From contig NZ_JAPDDS010000011.1 of assembly GCF_025950085.1 (NCBI RefSeq), positions 152,772-216,771 on the forward strand: a stretch of 64,000 bases of DNA, written 5' to 3'. The notes under the pieces were generated by a model. The model worked only from the letters and a program-made list of their open reading frames with translations, did not search any database and was not told where the DNA came from. Source of the DNA: Luteolibacter flavescens. GTDB taxonomy: Bacteria; Verrucomicrobiota; Verrucomicrobiia; Verrucomicrobiales; Akkermansiaceae. A program made the position numbers and the translations under genes. Every line of letters starts with the position of its first letter. Within the stretch, counting starts at the first letter, position 1. Positions 42,317 to 51,777 of this stretch are shown here, piece by piece.

Positions 42317-42787
42317 TCAGCAAGCGGTTCCGAAATAATCCCACCGGATCGCATTCAGAACCGGCGCTTCAAAGGAAGGCCTTTGCTTGACCTCATCCCC
42401 ATGCCGCTGGCTCACGTGTTCACTGAGCTTCCGCTCGATCAGTTTTTCGCCGTAGGCTCCCGAAGCCGCAACCCCGCGATCGATCCCCTTACTCTGATTC
42501 CCACGCCTGTTGCGATCTTTCTCCTCAAGCAACGCTCTTAGCTCTGGAGGACTCAGCACAGCTTCAATCAACACGACGCGGGTGGCCGCGCCACCATACT
42601 TCGCCCCCCACTCCCCCGCCTTCTTTTGGAGCAAAGCCTGCGGTAGCGGAGCACACAAATATGCCCCCAACGCGTTGGAGTCGAGCTGTAGCGCGAGCAT
42701 CAACCTAAGGAAATCGAGCTCCAGACCCCTCGGCTTCGAGCCCGTGAGATCCAAATAGGATTTCGCCATTCCGTATACGGTTTTCAT
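42317..42787 (-). CDS. Small unknown protein between helicase and nuclease
   Basis: 156 residues. The N-terminal half is helical and hydrophobic (GLELDFLRLMLALQLDSNAL). A charged, Gly-rich segment follows (LLEEKDRNRRGNQSKGIDRG), then a basic end. No family was recognised. It starts 3 bases after the UvrD-like stop and ends 7 bases before the nuclease start, so it is likely a subunit linking the two. Confidence 0.55.
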   Translation of the reverse strand: MKTVYGMAKSYLDLTGSKPRGLELDFLRLMLALQLDSNALGAYLCAPLPQALLQKKAGEWGAKYGGAATRVVLIEAVLSPPELRALLEEKDRNRRGNQSKGIDRGVAASGAYGEKLIERKLSEHVSQRHGDEVKQRPSFEAPVLNAIRWDYFGTAC

Positions 42788-42790
42788 CTG

Positions 42791-45178
42791 TCAAATATCG
42801 AAGAACGGCACCTTTCCGGCCCAGTGGTTTTGCTCATCGCGGTCCCAGCCGGTGGCCACGTTTCGGATGGTTCCACGATCCGGGTGGGAACCATCGAGTC
42901 CCACAAGCAGCAACACTTCCTCCGGCCTGCTGAAGGCGACGAAGAACTGCCGGAAAAGATCGTCGAAGGCCCGATCGATCGGATCCCGCTTCAATGTCTT
43001 CAGCGGGCTGTGGGGCCTCATCAGGTCCTCCAGATTGTGCGGAGTTCCCGGCTGCCGGGGAAACCGTTTGAAGGCATTAGCGAAGTGCCCCTTCGGGAAC
43101 TTGGATGAAGCTTTGAAATCCGAGCCGACATCGACAATCACCAGCGGGAACTCAAGCCCCTTGCTTTGATGGATGGAGAGAATGCTCAGCCGGTCCCGGG
43201 GGAACGCGTCCATCAGCTCTTCGTCAACCTTGGCCGAACCTTCGGCGATAGGTGCGAGGAAATACAGGAGGAGGTGGCCCACCGAAGTCTTCGAGAGCTT
43301 GGCGTCCGCCGGATTGGTGATCACCTGGGCTTTGAAGCCGCTCACCTGCTCCGCCGCACCAAGCTGCCGGGCGAAGACCTCGAGATACACCTGCCCCTCC
43401 GGGTCGTCATGAAGCTCGGGGAGCCAGTGAACCAGGTCGTAGAGAAGCTCAATGCACGAGACGTAGGTCGGCCACTTCGCCCCGGACTTGTCCGGCTTCC
43501 GGTCGGCCCAATGGCTGACGTAGTGGTTCAGCCTGGTATCCGCCTTCGTTGCGACCCTTGGGACAACTGCCGTGCCCTTGAGCCAGTCTTCGGCGAGCGT
43601 CGCCCATTGTCCAAACGTCGAGCGGGTCTCGCGTCCCAAGCCTTTCCCGGCCGCATCCTCCGCATCCCCATCCCGATCCAGGCAACAGAGCAGCAGTCCT
43701 CCGAGCAGTTGCACGATCCCAATGGACGCGAAGTCCTGCCCGCGAGGGTTGAATGTCGGAATCGGTTCCTTCTGCGCGAGGAGCTCGTCCTTCAGCACCA
43801 TGGGAAGGCGCGAATCGCCGGCGGCATTCACTTCGCGAGGAGAACTGCACAGCAGCGCGAGATCCCCGACGTCTCCGCCGTTCTTCCGGTCCACCTGGAT
43901 GACCTTCCCATCCGGCAGCTTATAGCCCCCACCTCGCGTTACCTTATGGATGAATGATGCCAGATCCTCCGCAAGCTCATCAAGGGTTCGGCGGAACATC
44001 CCGAGAATGGGGAAGTCCTCCTCCTCACCCGCTTTCGGATTCTTCAACTTCGGCTTTCCGGCCACCCGGACCGCCTGATACTCACGGTCAAGCCTCGCGT
44101 AGTCATTGACGAAGCCGATGATCGTGCTGGTGGACCGGTAGTTGGCGTTGAGGAACACCGGGGTCGGGACTTTGGCGAAGCCGCCGACCGACTGGTAGCG
44201 GCTCGCAAAGTTGCTGAACAGGTCCACGGTCGCGCCGCGGAACCGATAAAGACTCTGGTCGTCGTCACCCACCACGGTCAGCGCTCCATCGCAGCGCTTG
44301 GCTAGCTCGAAATAGAGGCTCTCTTGAAGCAGGTTCGTGTCCTGATACTCGTCGACCAGCACTACCTGGAGTTCGTCGGTGAACTCCTTGAAGCCTCCGG
44401 CTCTCAAGCGATCGAGCACCGTCTGCTCCAACTGGGAAAAGTCCACCATCAGTCTCTTGGAAAGCTCTACCGCGTAATCGTCGAGCGCTTCGTCCAGCAC
44501 CTTTCTCGCGGCCACTTCTTCCTTCGTGGAGCCGGACTTCACCCAAGCCATCCAATCCAGTTGGTCGTGGTGGCGACGGTCCCACATGGTTCGGACCAGC
44601 TCGGTCTTGCTCCCGACGTGCCATCCGTATCGGCCGGTGCCGCGGGCGGAGCAGAGAAACTCATCGAGGTCCGGGTCCTGATACCTCCGTTGGCCGCTGG
44701 CACCGAACATCCCGTGCCTCAGCATCAGGGTTTCGGCGACGAACTCGTCGGCAAGAATCGGCGGGTCGGTCCCCGGGTCGCGGAAGTCCCGCAGAAGCTC
44801 CTCGCAGATGCTGTCGATCGTTCCGGTTCGGATCTGGTTGATATCGACCCTCTCTACCCACATTCGGTCCATCCGGCTCAGGCCGCCATGCTCTAGCAAC
44901 CACTCCTGCACGCCATAGCCCCAGCCGAGCACCCGCGACCTTAGTTCGGCCGCCGCCTTCTTGGTGAAGGTCGTCGCCAGAATGCCCTTCGGTTCCACCT
45001 GGTCCACGAACACCAGCTTCAGCATCCGCATCGTCAGTGTCGCCGTCTTGCCGGTTCCCGGGCCTGCTACGACAAAAAGCGGAGCGTCTTTCGCCGCTTC
45101 CACGGCAAGTTGCTGGTTTGGGTTCGGTTTTCGACCGACCTCGTTCAGCGCCTTCAGAAATCCCGAAAAAGACAGCAT
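42791..45178 (-). CDS. UvrD/Rep-family superfamily 1 helicase
   Basis: 795 residues. Motif Ia/I: NPNQQLAVEAA and VVAGPGTGKTATL (about 35). Others: ATTFTKKAAAELRSRV, VDEYQDTN, GDDDQSLYRFRGA, NANYRSTSTI, SIHQSKGLEFPLVIVDVG and FFVAFSRPEEVLLL. It is a 3'-5' translocase of the UvrD/PcrA/RecB type with no fused nuclease. The RecB-like nuclease at 41149 is probably its partner. The gene lies 18 bases after the DUF262-DUF1524 gene in the long operon. Confidence 0.88.
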   Translation of the reverse strand: MLSFSGFLKALNEVGRKPNPNQQLAVEAAKDAPLFVVAGPGTGKTATLTMRMLKLVFVDQVEPKGILATTFTKKAAAELRSRVLGWGYGVQEWLLEHGGLSRMDRMWVERVDINQIRTGTIDSICEELLRDFRDPGTDPPILADEFVAETLMLRHGMFGASGQRRYQDPDLDEFLCSARGTGRYGWHVGSKTELVRTMWDRRHHDQLDWMAWVKSGSTKEEVAARKVLDEALDDYAVELSKRLMVDFSQLEQTVLDRLRAGGFKEFTDELQVVLVDEYQDTNLLQESLYFELAKRCDGALTVVGDDDQSLYRFRGATVDLFSNFASRYQSVGGFAKVPTPVFLNANYRSTSTIIGFVNDYARLDREYQAVRVAGKPKLKNPKAGEEEDFPILGMFRRTLDELAEDLASFIHKVTRGGGYKLPDGKVIQVDRKNGGDVGDLALLCSSPREVNAAGDSRLPMVLKDELLAQKEPIPTFNPRGQDFASIGIVQLLGGLLLCCLDRDGDAEDAAGKGLGRETRSTFGQWATLAEDWLKGTAVVPRVATKADTRLNHYVSHWADRKPDKSGAKWPTYVSCIELLYDLVHWLPELHDDPEGQVYLEVFARQLGAAEQVSGFKAQVITNPADAKLSKTSVGHLLLYFLAPIAEGSAKVDEELMDAFPRDRLSILSIHQSKGLEFPLVIVDVGSDFKASSKFPKGHFANAFKRFPRQPGTPHNLEDLMRPHSPLKTLKRDPIDRAFDDLFRQFFVAFSRPEEVLLLVGLDGSHPDRGTIRNVATGWDRDEQNHWAGKVPFFDI

Positions 45179-45196
45179 GTTCTCTATCGTTATCGA

Positions 45197-46906
45197 TCAG
45201 TTGGCGCGTCCGTTCGCCAAGGGTGGACAGGCCAGTTTCGTTCGGATCGCGTCGACGAGTGCGTTCGATCGCCGTTCAATGAAATCGCCGTACTTCGCGA
45301 AATCCAACAGCTCCCTTGGAATCAGGGCGCGACCCATCTCGCTGTCTGGTACATCGGCGAAATAATCTGAAGGGTTCTTGTCACTTTTGTTTCGGTTCTT
45401 GCCACGGGCGAGGATCCAGAAGTTCGCGAAGTGGTTTACCATCTCCTCCTCAACGCCTTCGTCTCGAAGAGTCGCCCGGGGGAAAATGTGATCCACTTCC
45501 GGAAGATTGTCGTCATGCTTCACTGCTCCGCCGTTCAAGCCTTGGACCAAGTGAAGCGCCAGAGCGACGTTGGACCAAACTAGATGCTGGTCGATCTCGC
45601 TGTGACCATGCCACTGATGAACTCTCGCCGAGATTCGGTCTTCGGGAAACGAGTTCGCACCTTGATCGGCAAGCGGCTTCAGGTCCTGCCGAATTAGGGT
45701 GCTAATCCGACTCTCTGCCCAGCGTGAGAGCACCCCGGAGAAGGCTAGCTGGAAGAACGACCGGCGAACCTTTGCTATTTCACTGTTCGGAATTCGGTGC
45801 CTATCCAAACGGAAGAAGTAGTAAGCCAAAGGCACCAGCGGCCAGGAACCACCCATGAGGCGGCTCGACTGAACCCAACAATGAGCGGTGACAAAATCCA
45901 CCATCGCTTCGATCGCCTGGCAACAGCTCTCAAAGTTCTCCCGCAGCTTCTCGACGTTGGACTTCTTACGAAGCAAATCCAACTCGAACCTGGCTCCGAG
46001 ATCTGAGACCGCGAATAGACACCTGATGACGAAGTCCGTGGTGATGCCAAGCGAATTTCCGGCGTTGATGCGATCGACGAATTCGGGAAGCTCCTCCGCC
46101 GACTCCTTCCAGTTCAGCTTTAGCATGCTGAAAATTAAATCGGATCGATTGAGACGGGTTCCCCCAGTGTTCACGCGAACGAAGATCTCCAACACGTCCA
46201 TGTAGGTCTTCCGTTCCTCGCTGTCGTGGGGAAGGTTCTCGTCGATGATCGAGAGCTTCATCACACTGGTATCCTTCGTCAGCATTTGATCGAAGGTGGC
46301 GAGATTCACCCGAACTCGCATCTGGTCTTCTGTCGACAGAGTCAAGTCTCCACAAAGCTTACCAATAAACGCCTCGCGCGACTTAGGTCCCATCGCAAAC
46401 AGCTCTGAAACCTTCACGCCATGGTAGGGGACGAAGCCCTCCTCCCGTTGATCCGCCGGCTCCTCCATCTCGGACTTCGAATGCCCGTTCCATTCCTTCA
46501 ATTCGTCGCCTTTTGCGAAGTCGAAGACGAACTTGTGCTCGGAAGTATCGTCACTATCGCGTCCACTCAGGACATCGAAACAAAGCTGCCTGCCATCCAG
46601 GCTGCCGAAGATGGCCACGTACAGCGATTGAAGACGCTGCTGACCGTCCAGCACCAGTTGGAGCCGCTGACCCGGCGCACTGTCCTTGAATACCGGCCGC
46701 ATGCCGCCTTGGTAGTCGCGGATGAACTCGCGGTATGGCGAGGCCTCGTAGGTTTCCCAAAGCAAAGCAATGCCAACGGGATATCCCCGGAGGATAGAAT
46801 CGAGCAGTCCCTTGATCTGGTCTTCGGTCCACACGAACTCACGCTGGATCGCAGGCAGTACCACCTCGCCGCTTTTAATCTGATTAAGGGTTCCAATTAT
46901 GCTCAT
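45197..46906 (-). CDS. DUF262-DUF1524 protein (ParB/Srx-like fold plus HNH nuclease)
   Basis: 569 residues from ATG 46906. LPAIQREFVWTEDQIKGLLD and VLDGQQRLQSLY are the DUF262 nucleotide-binding motifs. After a helical middle, VDHIFPRATL with NFWILARGKNRNKSDKNP gives the DUF1524 HNH motif (His, Asn, Lys). GmrSD-type enzymes of this build cut modified DNA using NTP. DpdB of the Salmonella Dpd system, as I recall, also has a ParB-like fold, so this may be its counterpart in base insertion, with an added nuclease. Both roles remain open. Confidence 0.8.
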   Translation of the reverse strand: MSIIGTLNQIKSGEVVLPAIQREFVWTEDQIKGLLDSILRGYPVGIALLWETYEASPYREFIRDYQGGMRPVFKDSAPGQRLQLVLDGQQRLQSLYVAIFGSLDGRQLCFDVLSGRDSDDTSEHKFVFDFAKGDELKEWNGHSKSEMEEPADQREEGFVPYHGVKVSELFAMGPKSREAFIGKLCGDLTLSTEDQMRVRVNLATFDQMLTKDTSVMKLSIIDENLPHDSEERKTYMDVLEIFVRVNTGGTRLNRSDLIFSMLKLNWKESAEELPEFVDRINAGNSLGITTDFVIRCLFAVSDLGARFELDLLRKKSNVEKLRENFESCCQAIEAMVDFVTAHCWVQSSRLMGGSWPLVPLAYYFFRLDRHRIPNSEIAKVRRSFFQLAFSGVLSRWAESRISTLIRQDLKPLADQGANSFPEDRISARVHQWHGHSEIDQHLVWSNVALALHLVQGLNGGAVKHDDNLPEVDHIFPRATLRDEGVEEEMVNHFANFWILARGKNRNKSDKNPSDYFADVPDSEMGRALIPRELLDFAKYGDFIERRSNALVDAIRTKLACPPLANGRAN

Positions 46907-46911
46907 GACTC

Positions 46912-48744
46912 TCAAACAATGGCCTTCGCCAGTTTCCCCATTTCGTCCGGGTAGAAAATCTCGTCCCACCCCGAGCGAACTAGCGCGTCCAAATCGGATT
47001 GTCGCCACGTCCCGTCGACTACGAGGATCAGCTTTTTCACGCCCGGACGGGGGATGAACTTCTTCGATTTCGAGTCCCAACTGTAGCGCAGAGCGACGGC
47101 ACGGCCGCAGAGCTCCTTTTTTTTGTGTTCCCGACCAGCGTCGGAGCAGGATTGCCAGTTAATGAGAGTAGAATTGGCGATCAGCACGGTTGTCCCACCA
47201 GACCTGGGATCGAGTCGAACGCCCTCGGCCTCGGCCCGATGTGCGAAGCATGACCTAGCCGCGACGATTCGCCGGACCTTAACTCCTGCGCTCCCAAGTT
47301 GCTTCTCGATCAGGAACTCGTGGGGTGCGAAACCACGGTAAGTCAGGAGCTTTGCCTGAAACAATGTCTGAACGATGGACTCTCGAAGCTCCCGGCCAAA
47401 AGTCTTCGGGTCGGGACACTGAATCTTGCCAAGCCGAGTTGAAAGTACCGAGGCCAGGCGAGCGAGATCGTCATCCGAAAAGGCGAAGTTTTGCTTCGAG
47501 GGACGGCTGTGCCAATCCCGGATCCCCAAACCAATAGTCTCGCGCGACACCCACCGAATCCTCCCACCTCTCACGGTCTCGACGCTTGCTCGATGAGTTG
47601 GATCACTCTTCCAACGATCGAGATCATCCATGATCTTCGCAAGACCGTAAGAGGTTCGAGATGCTCCAAAATTTTTGATCAGCTCGACGAGCAAATGGAA
47701 AAGCCAAACCCGTTTGCTCCCCTTGGTCACAAGGGCTGGCGAAATTTCAGATGGATTGGCTTTGCACGCCTTTAACTCAGAGTACAACGACTTGGCCGAA
47801 ATCATCCGGCTCCAGTTTTTGATCACGTAGTCGAGCTGTATTTCCAAGCTTGGCAGAGTTTCCAAGACGTCAATCCAATCAGCGATCTTCTCGTGCTGGC
47901 GCACCTCGTGCAGAGCTCGTAAATCCTCAAATGACAGATGCTGCAACGGCCAGGCAGCCTCAGGATCCGAAATCCGAACTCCCGCGACAGTTGCGGAAAC
48001 GATCTTCAGCTCGTTCAGAAGTTCAGCCAGGCCCGCCGGAGCATTCCTCGAGAGCGACAGCTTCTTAGGATCAATGAAGCCAAGATCCGGAACGACCATC
48101 AGCTTCGACATTCCTCGCCGAAGAAACGTGTCGCGAGCCACGGGTGCTTTTCCCCTCGTCCGCTTTCGCTCCATCTCCCAAATTTCATCCAGCTCTTTGG
48201 GCGATTTCTTTTTGAGAAGCGCTTCCAGGTCCTTCGCGAATAATCCGACAAGCCGCTTCAGCTCCTTGTCCGTCTTCGTCAGCTCCCGCAGGTGCTCGAC
48301 TTTCTCCTCCTTGTCCTTGGGAAAACCTTTCAAGTTCGCATCGATCCACGCCTGGAGGTCGTCACCGTAAGCCCGATCACCCACGAGAAGCTGCCCATCG
48401 AAACTCGCCTCCTGAACCTTCTTGAGGTTCTCTTTGATGACGGAGTCGAAGGCTAGGTTGAAGACTTTGGCCGGGGATGGCAGGAAGACTTTTGCTTCCA
48501 CCAGCTCCCCCATATTTCGCCAGAGCTTCTTTTCCGATTCCTTGGCTGATCCGCTGTGGGTAATGAGGATGCAGATTTCGGGCGCGTTGGCGCTGCGACC
48601 GATCGTCAGATCAGGCGTGATCGTCATCGTTTCCGGTCTCTCATCCCAGAATATCCGTCCTTTGAGTTTTTCCGCCGTCTTGAGGTCTTCCAGCGCCAGT
48701 TTCGCGAGTGCTTCGTAGGCTTTGCCTTTTTGTTCGCCGGCCAT
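46912..48744 (-). CDS. Predicted PD-(D/E)XK-type restriction endonuclease
   Basis: 610 residues. The N-terminal region has TITPDLTIGRS (about 40), then ICILITHSGSAKESEKKLWR and NMGELVEAKVFLP. This resembles type II enzymes in which a PD strand is followed by a His/Ser-Ala-Lys block and WRNxGEL-E-K. The rest is helical with basic segments and no helicase motif. It sits 4 bases after the HerA-like gene and 5 bases before the DUF262 gene. I infer it is the DNA-cutting part of the restriction module. Confidence 0.6.
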   Translation of the reverse strand: MAGEQKGKAYEALAKLALEDLKTAEKLKGRIFWDERPETMTITPDLTIGRSANAPEICILITHSGSAKESEKKLWRNMGELVEAKVFLPSPAKVFNLAFDSVIKENLKKVQEASFDGQLLVGDRAYGDDLQAWIDANLKGFPKDKEEKVEHLRELTKTDKELKRLVGLFAKDLEALLKKKSPKELDEIWEMERKRTRGKAPVARDTFLRRGMSKLMVVPDLGFIDPKKLSLSRNAPAGLAELLNELKIVSATVAGVRISDPEAAWPLQHLSFEDLRALHEVRQHEKIADWIDVLETLPSLEIQLDYVIKNWSRMISAKSLYSELKACKANPSEISPALVTKGSKRVWLFHLLVELIKNFGASRTSYGLAKIMDDLDRWKSDPTHRASVETVRGGRIRWVSRETIGLGIRDWHSRPSKQNFAFSDDDLARLASVLSTRLGKIQCPDPKTFGRELRESIVQTLFQAKLLTYRGFAPHEFLIEKQLGSAGVKVRRIVAARSCFAHRAEAEGVRLDPRSGGTTVLIANSTLINWQSCSDAGREHKKKELCGRAVALRYSWDSKSKKFIPRPGVKKLILVVDGTWRQSDLDALVRSGWDEIFYPDEMGKLAKAIV

Positions 48745-48747
48745 GGT

Positions 48748-50577
48748 TCAGAGGGTGTCGAAATTGGGCGCTTGAGTAGGCAAAGGGATATCGCGATAGG
48801 AAGCCGTGGCAAGAGCCTGCCCTTTGCCCATCACTTGCAGTTCACGCTCGAATCCGGTCAGATCCGCCGAGGCATTGCGGACGGCGGCGCGGCGTTCCTC
48901 CTCGTTGCCAAGCGCCATGGTCAGCTCGGTGTTAATCTGGGTGAGGATTCCTTGATCGATTGCCGTAACCTGCTGGCTAATCACGGTCAGGCCGATGCCA
49001 AACTTCCGCCCCTGGCGACTGATGTCGCGGAATACGCTGCCAAAGCGAATGCGCTCGGGATTGAGCACACTGGGGGCCTCTTCGATCACCACGTTGACGT
49101 AAGGCAGGTCGTCGGTGGAAACGACTCGATCCCCGACCAGATACGGCAAGGCACCGGCCTCGACCCGACTCCACAGCTCGTCCGCGAGAGCCTGCATCCC
49201 CGTGTTGCCGGAATCGTCGTCGTTGCCGAGAGCGCTGCGAATCTCGGTTTCGAGGCGAGCGGGATCGTCCGAGCTACGCAGAGCTTTGCGCAGCAGGAAG
49301 AGCACCCGTGCGACCACAGTGCTGAACATGAACTGCTCCACCTCCGAGACGAGCGTTGTGTCCACGATGACTACCCGACCCCGTTCCATGGCGACGATGA
49401 CGTCGGGTAGGATGGAGTCATAGGGCTTGCCGTCGTGGGGCGAGTATTCGGTGAAGATGCGGTTGTTCCCGGCCTGGAGGAAGCCGAGGCGCCGCTTGAC
49501 CCCATCGATGGTTCCGGGGTGGACGTCGGAACTGCGAGAATCGTTTTCGGCGGCCTCCTTGGTCAGGTCAAAAAGGTCGCGGATCCAGCGGTCTCCGCTT
49601 GCCTGCCCCGATGCATCGGGCTGGCTGAAGAAGCGGTTGGAGAACGACAACTGCTGGTCGGTCATTTCGATGACGCTGGCGAGGTCCTGCGGAGTGATGT
49701 CCGCCCAAGAGAGCTCCAACGGCCGCTCAAGACCTGGCGTCGCGGGCTGGCGGCCAGTCAGGTAGTAGAAGGGATCGACCAAGTTTTCCCGCTGCCCGGT
49801 AGTGTAGCCATGCACGATGCCGCGGATGCCATCCCTCCCGCCGATGCGGTGGTGCCAGGTCTGAAATTCGTCGTGAGGGTCGATGGCCAGGATGGAACAA
49901 CGCCGGTCCTGACGCTCTCCCGTCGCAACGAGGCGATTGTGATCCATGATGGAGGAAAGAAATACCATCATGGTGTTGCTCTTGCCGCAGCCGGTGCGAC
50001 CGAAGATCCCCAGATGGTGGCTGAGGGCGTAGGCCGGGAGTTGGACCCTCACTCCGGCAAGTGGAGTTTCCCCGGCAAGGACATCACCGATGTAGAGACC
50101 ATCGGACCCGAGCTGGCTTTCCATCAGGGTTCGCACTACATCGGCGACCGCGGGATCTCCGGCGTCAACACGATAGACTTCGGTGAGGTGCTCAGGGAGT
50201 CGACGGGGGCGATGGAAGGTCCAGACATCGTCGTCTCTCTGCGCGAAACCGAGGACGATGCCTTTTAGCTCGATGAGGTTCTCCTCGGCCAGATCCTGCG
50301 AGAGATAAGACCCTAGCATAGTGAGCTTGTTCCTCGCCACGTCGTTCATGTCCAGCGTCCGGTTCATGACGTTGGCGTATTGGGTAGTACGGAAGACGTA
50401 GAAGCGTTCGGGGCCGCGTTTGCATGGAAGCAGGAAGAGGTCGCCGACCGCCACGTCGGTGTTCCGGGCGATCACCGTGAGCTGGTGGGTGTTGCTTTCG
50501 GCGAGCACGCCGAAGCGCTCACCCAGGGCAGTCTTGAGTGTTTCGAGCGACGGCGGATGGGGGGAGGTTTCAGACAT
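48748..50577 (-). CDS. HerA-like hexameric ATPase/DNA translocase
   Basis: 609 residues from ATG 50577 (an upstream ATG at 50601 is possible). An N-terminal HAS-barrel-like domain is followed by Walker A FGRTGCGKSNTMM (about 195), Walker B ILAIDPHDEF, VVIEEAPSVLNPERI, and the sensor block ISRQGRKFGIGLTVISQQ. This matches HerA/FtsK-type translocases. NurA is encoded just upstream with an 8-base overlap, the classic HerA-NurA pair that resects or destroys DNA. Such pairs also occur in anti-phage systems. Confidence 0.85.
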   Translation of the reverse strand: MSETSPHPPSLETLKTALGERFGVLAESNTHQLTVIARNTDVAVGDLFLLPCKRGPERFYVFRTTQYANVMNRTLDMNDVARNKLTMLGSYLSQDLAEENLIELKGIVLGFAQRDDDVWTFHRPRRLPEHLTEVYRVDAGDPAVADVVRTLMESQLGSDGLYIGDVLAGETPLAGVRVQLPAYALSHHLGIFGRTGCGKSNTMMVFLSSIMDHNRLVATGERQDRRCSILAIDPHDEFQTWHHRIGGRDGIRGIVHGYTTGQRENLVDPFYYLTGRQPATPGLERPLELSWADITPQDLASVIEMTDQQLSFSNRFFSQPDASGQASGDRWIRDLFDLTKEAAENDSRSSDVHPGTIDGVKRRLGFLQAGNNRIFTEYSPHDGKPYDSILPDVIVAMERGRVVIVDTTLVSEVEQFMFSTVVARVLFLLRKALRSSDDPARLETEIRSALGNDDDSGNTGMQALADELWSRVEAGALPYLVGDRVVSTDDLPYVNVVIEEAPSVLNPERIRFGSVFRDISRQGRKFGIGLTVISQQVTAIDQGILTQINTELTMALGNEEERRAAVRNASADLTGFERELQVMGKGQALATASYRDIPLPTQAPNFDTL

Positions 50578-51775
50578 GGCCGGTGGCAGATGAGACATCA
50601 CGGAAGAGGGAGCGCTTCATGCCTTGGGCGACGGCAGCCTCAATGATCTGCTTCTTGAGGGCGGACCGCTCGTTCATCGAAAGCCGGACCCGGTCGTGGC
50701 ATGCCTTGATGGGATAGGGGTAGCCGAAGGCCCGCTGGTCATGGCTTGCGTAGTCAAGTTCACCGAAGAGCCGCAGCTCGGCGGCAGCGTCGTCCCTGAG
50801 GTTCGTCTCCCAGTAGCGCCGGTCGATATCCATGCGAACGACAGGCGTGTTGCGGTGGAAGCGGACGAGGTAGCTAACTGCGCCAACGGGTGGAATGGTC
50901 CGATTTTCGACGAGGGAAATCTGCCAGTCGTCGTGTCCAGGAACGGGCAAGCGCAGGAACCAGTGCTCGGCAATCTTGTCGCCGGTGCCGGAGGCGTTGG
51001 CTGCGAGCTGCTCAATGATGTCGATGCAGGGAAGACCATGGGACTTGCTGATGGTCATGAAAACCGTGCCCCGGTCGCGAGCCTCGACACAGCAGAGACG
51101 CTTCAGGTGTTCGTAGAAGAGACTGAGCTGCTTCCGGGTGACCATGGGTAGGCTGAGCGTGGTGTCCATCAGCACGTAGCGACAGCTAGCCGAGTGGCAG
51201 ATCAACCGATAAGCCGCACCGAGTTCCGCGACTGAGCGAAGCTGGATGGCTACATTCGAGGTGTCGGAAGCCGTAGGCAGAATGAGGTTTTCTTCCAACT
51301 CAGCGATCCCATGGCTGTGACTGGAGCTGGAATTCTTCAGGTCCTGGTAGTCGGACTGGGCGATGACGGCATCGACGGAAATCCCTGTAAGGTTAGCGAA
51401 GGCTTCGAACCAGAACGGCTTCGCGGCGTCCCGGTCCTCTGGCAACCAGACGAGTTCCAAATTTGGATCGGCAACGGAGGCGACTTCGCAGAGTCCGTGT
51501 ATCGAATCCGTGCGGTAGACCGTGCCACTGGCATTCGCAATGGAGACAAAGGAGTCGCTGTAGGAAAGGCTGGGATAGTCTCCGCTGCCATCCACTCCGC
51601 CTATCAGGAATGGTTCCTCGATCGCGGTGGTGTGGCTGAATGCCGTGATGCTGGAGGCGATTTTCGCCGCTTCGTCCTCGTCGATGCGCGCTTTTCCCTC
51701 CCACGCACTCATGTCCGCCACCAGCTTGGTCAGCTTGGCCTTGAACTCGTGTCGGTGCTGGAGGGAGGTCGACAT
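50570..51775 (-). CDS. NurA-domain nuclease
   Basis: 401 residues from ATG 51775. FLIGGVDGSGDYPSL (about 60) has the Asp-Gly-Ser of NurA active sites. CRYVLMDTTLSLPMVTRK supplies the second acidic strand, and PVVRMDIDRRYWE (about 330) the C-terminal motif near the last metal ligand. NurA proteins form a toroid with HerA and cut single- or double-stranded DNA. It follows dpdA by 2 bases and overlaps herA, so expression is tightly linked to modification. Confidence 0.75.
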   Translation of the reverse strand: MSTSLQHRHEFKAKLTKLVADMSAWEGKARIDEDEAAKIASSITAFSHTTAIEEPFLIGGVDGSGDYPSLSYSDSFVSIANASGTVYRTDSIHGLCEVASVADPNLELVWLPEDRDAAKPFWFEAFANLTGISVDAVIAQSDYQDLKNSSSSHSHGIAELEENLILPTASDTSNVAIQLRSVAELGAAYRLICHSASCRYVLMDTTLSLPMVTRKQLSLFYEHLKRLCCVEARDRGTVFMTISKSHGLPCIDIIEQLAANASGTGDKIAEHWFLRLPVPGHDDWQISLVENRTIPPVGAVSYLVRFHRNTPVVRMDIDRRYWETNLRDDAAAELRLFGELDYASHDQRAFGYPYPIKACHDRVRLSMNERSALKKQIIEAAVAQGMKRSLFRDVSSATGHV

Positions 51776-51777
51776 GA

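Noticed and set aside
45197..46906. Calling the DUF262-DUF1524 protein simply a GmrSD type IV enzyme
   Set aside because: The domain build fits, but its position in a dpdA operon makes a DpdB-like role equally likely. Left open.
48556..50268. Long plus-strand frames opposite the HerA-like gene (48556-49410 and 49435-50268)
   Set aside because: The opposite strand encodes a complete HerA-like ATPase with all motifs. The frames have no recognisable domain.
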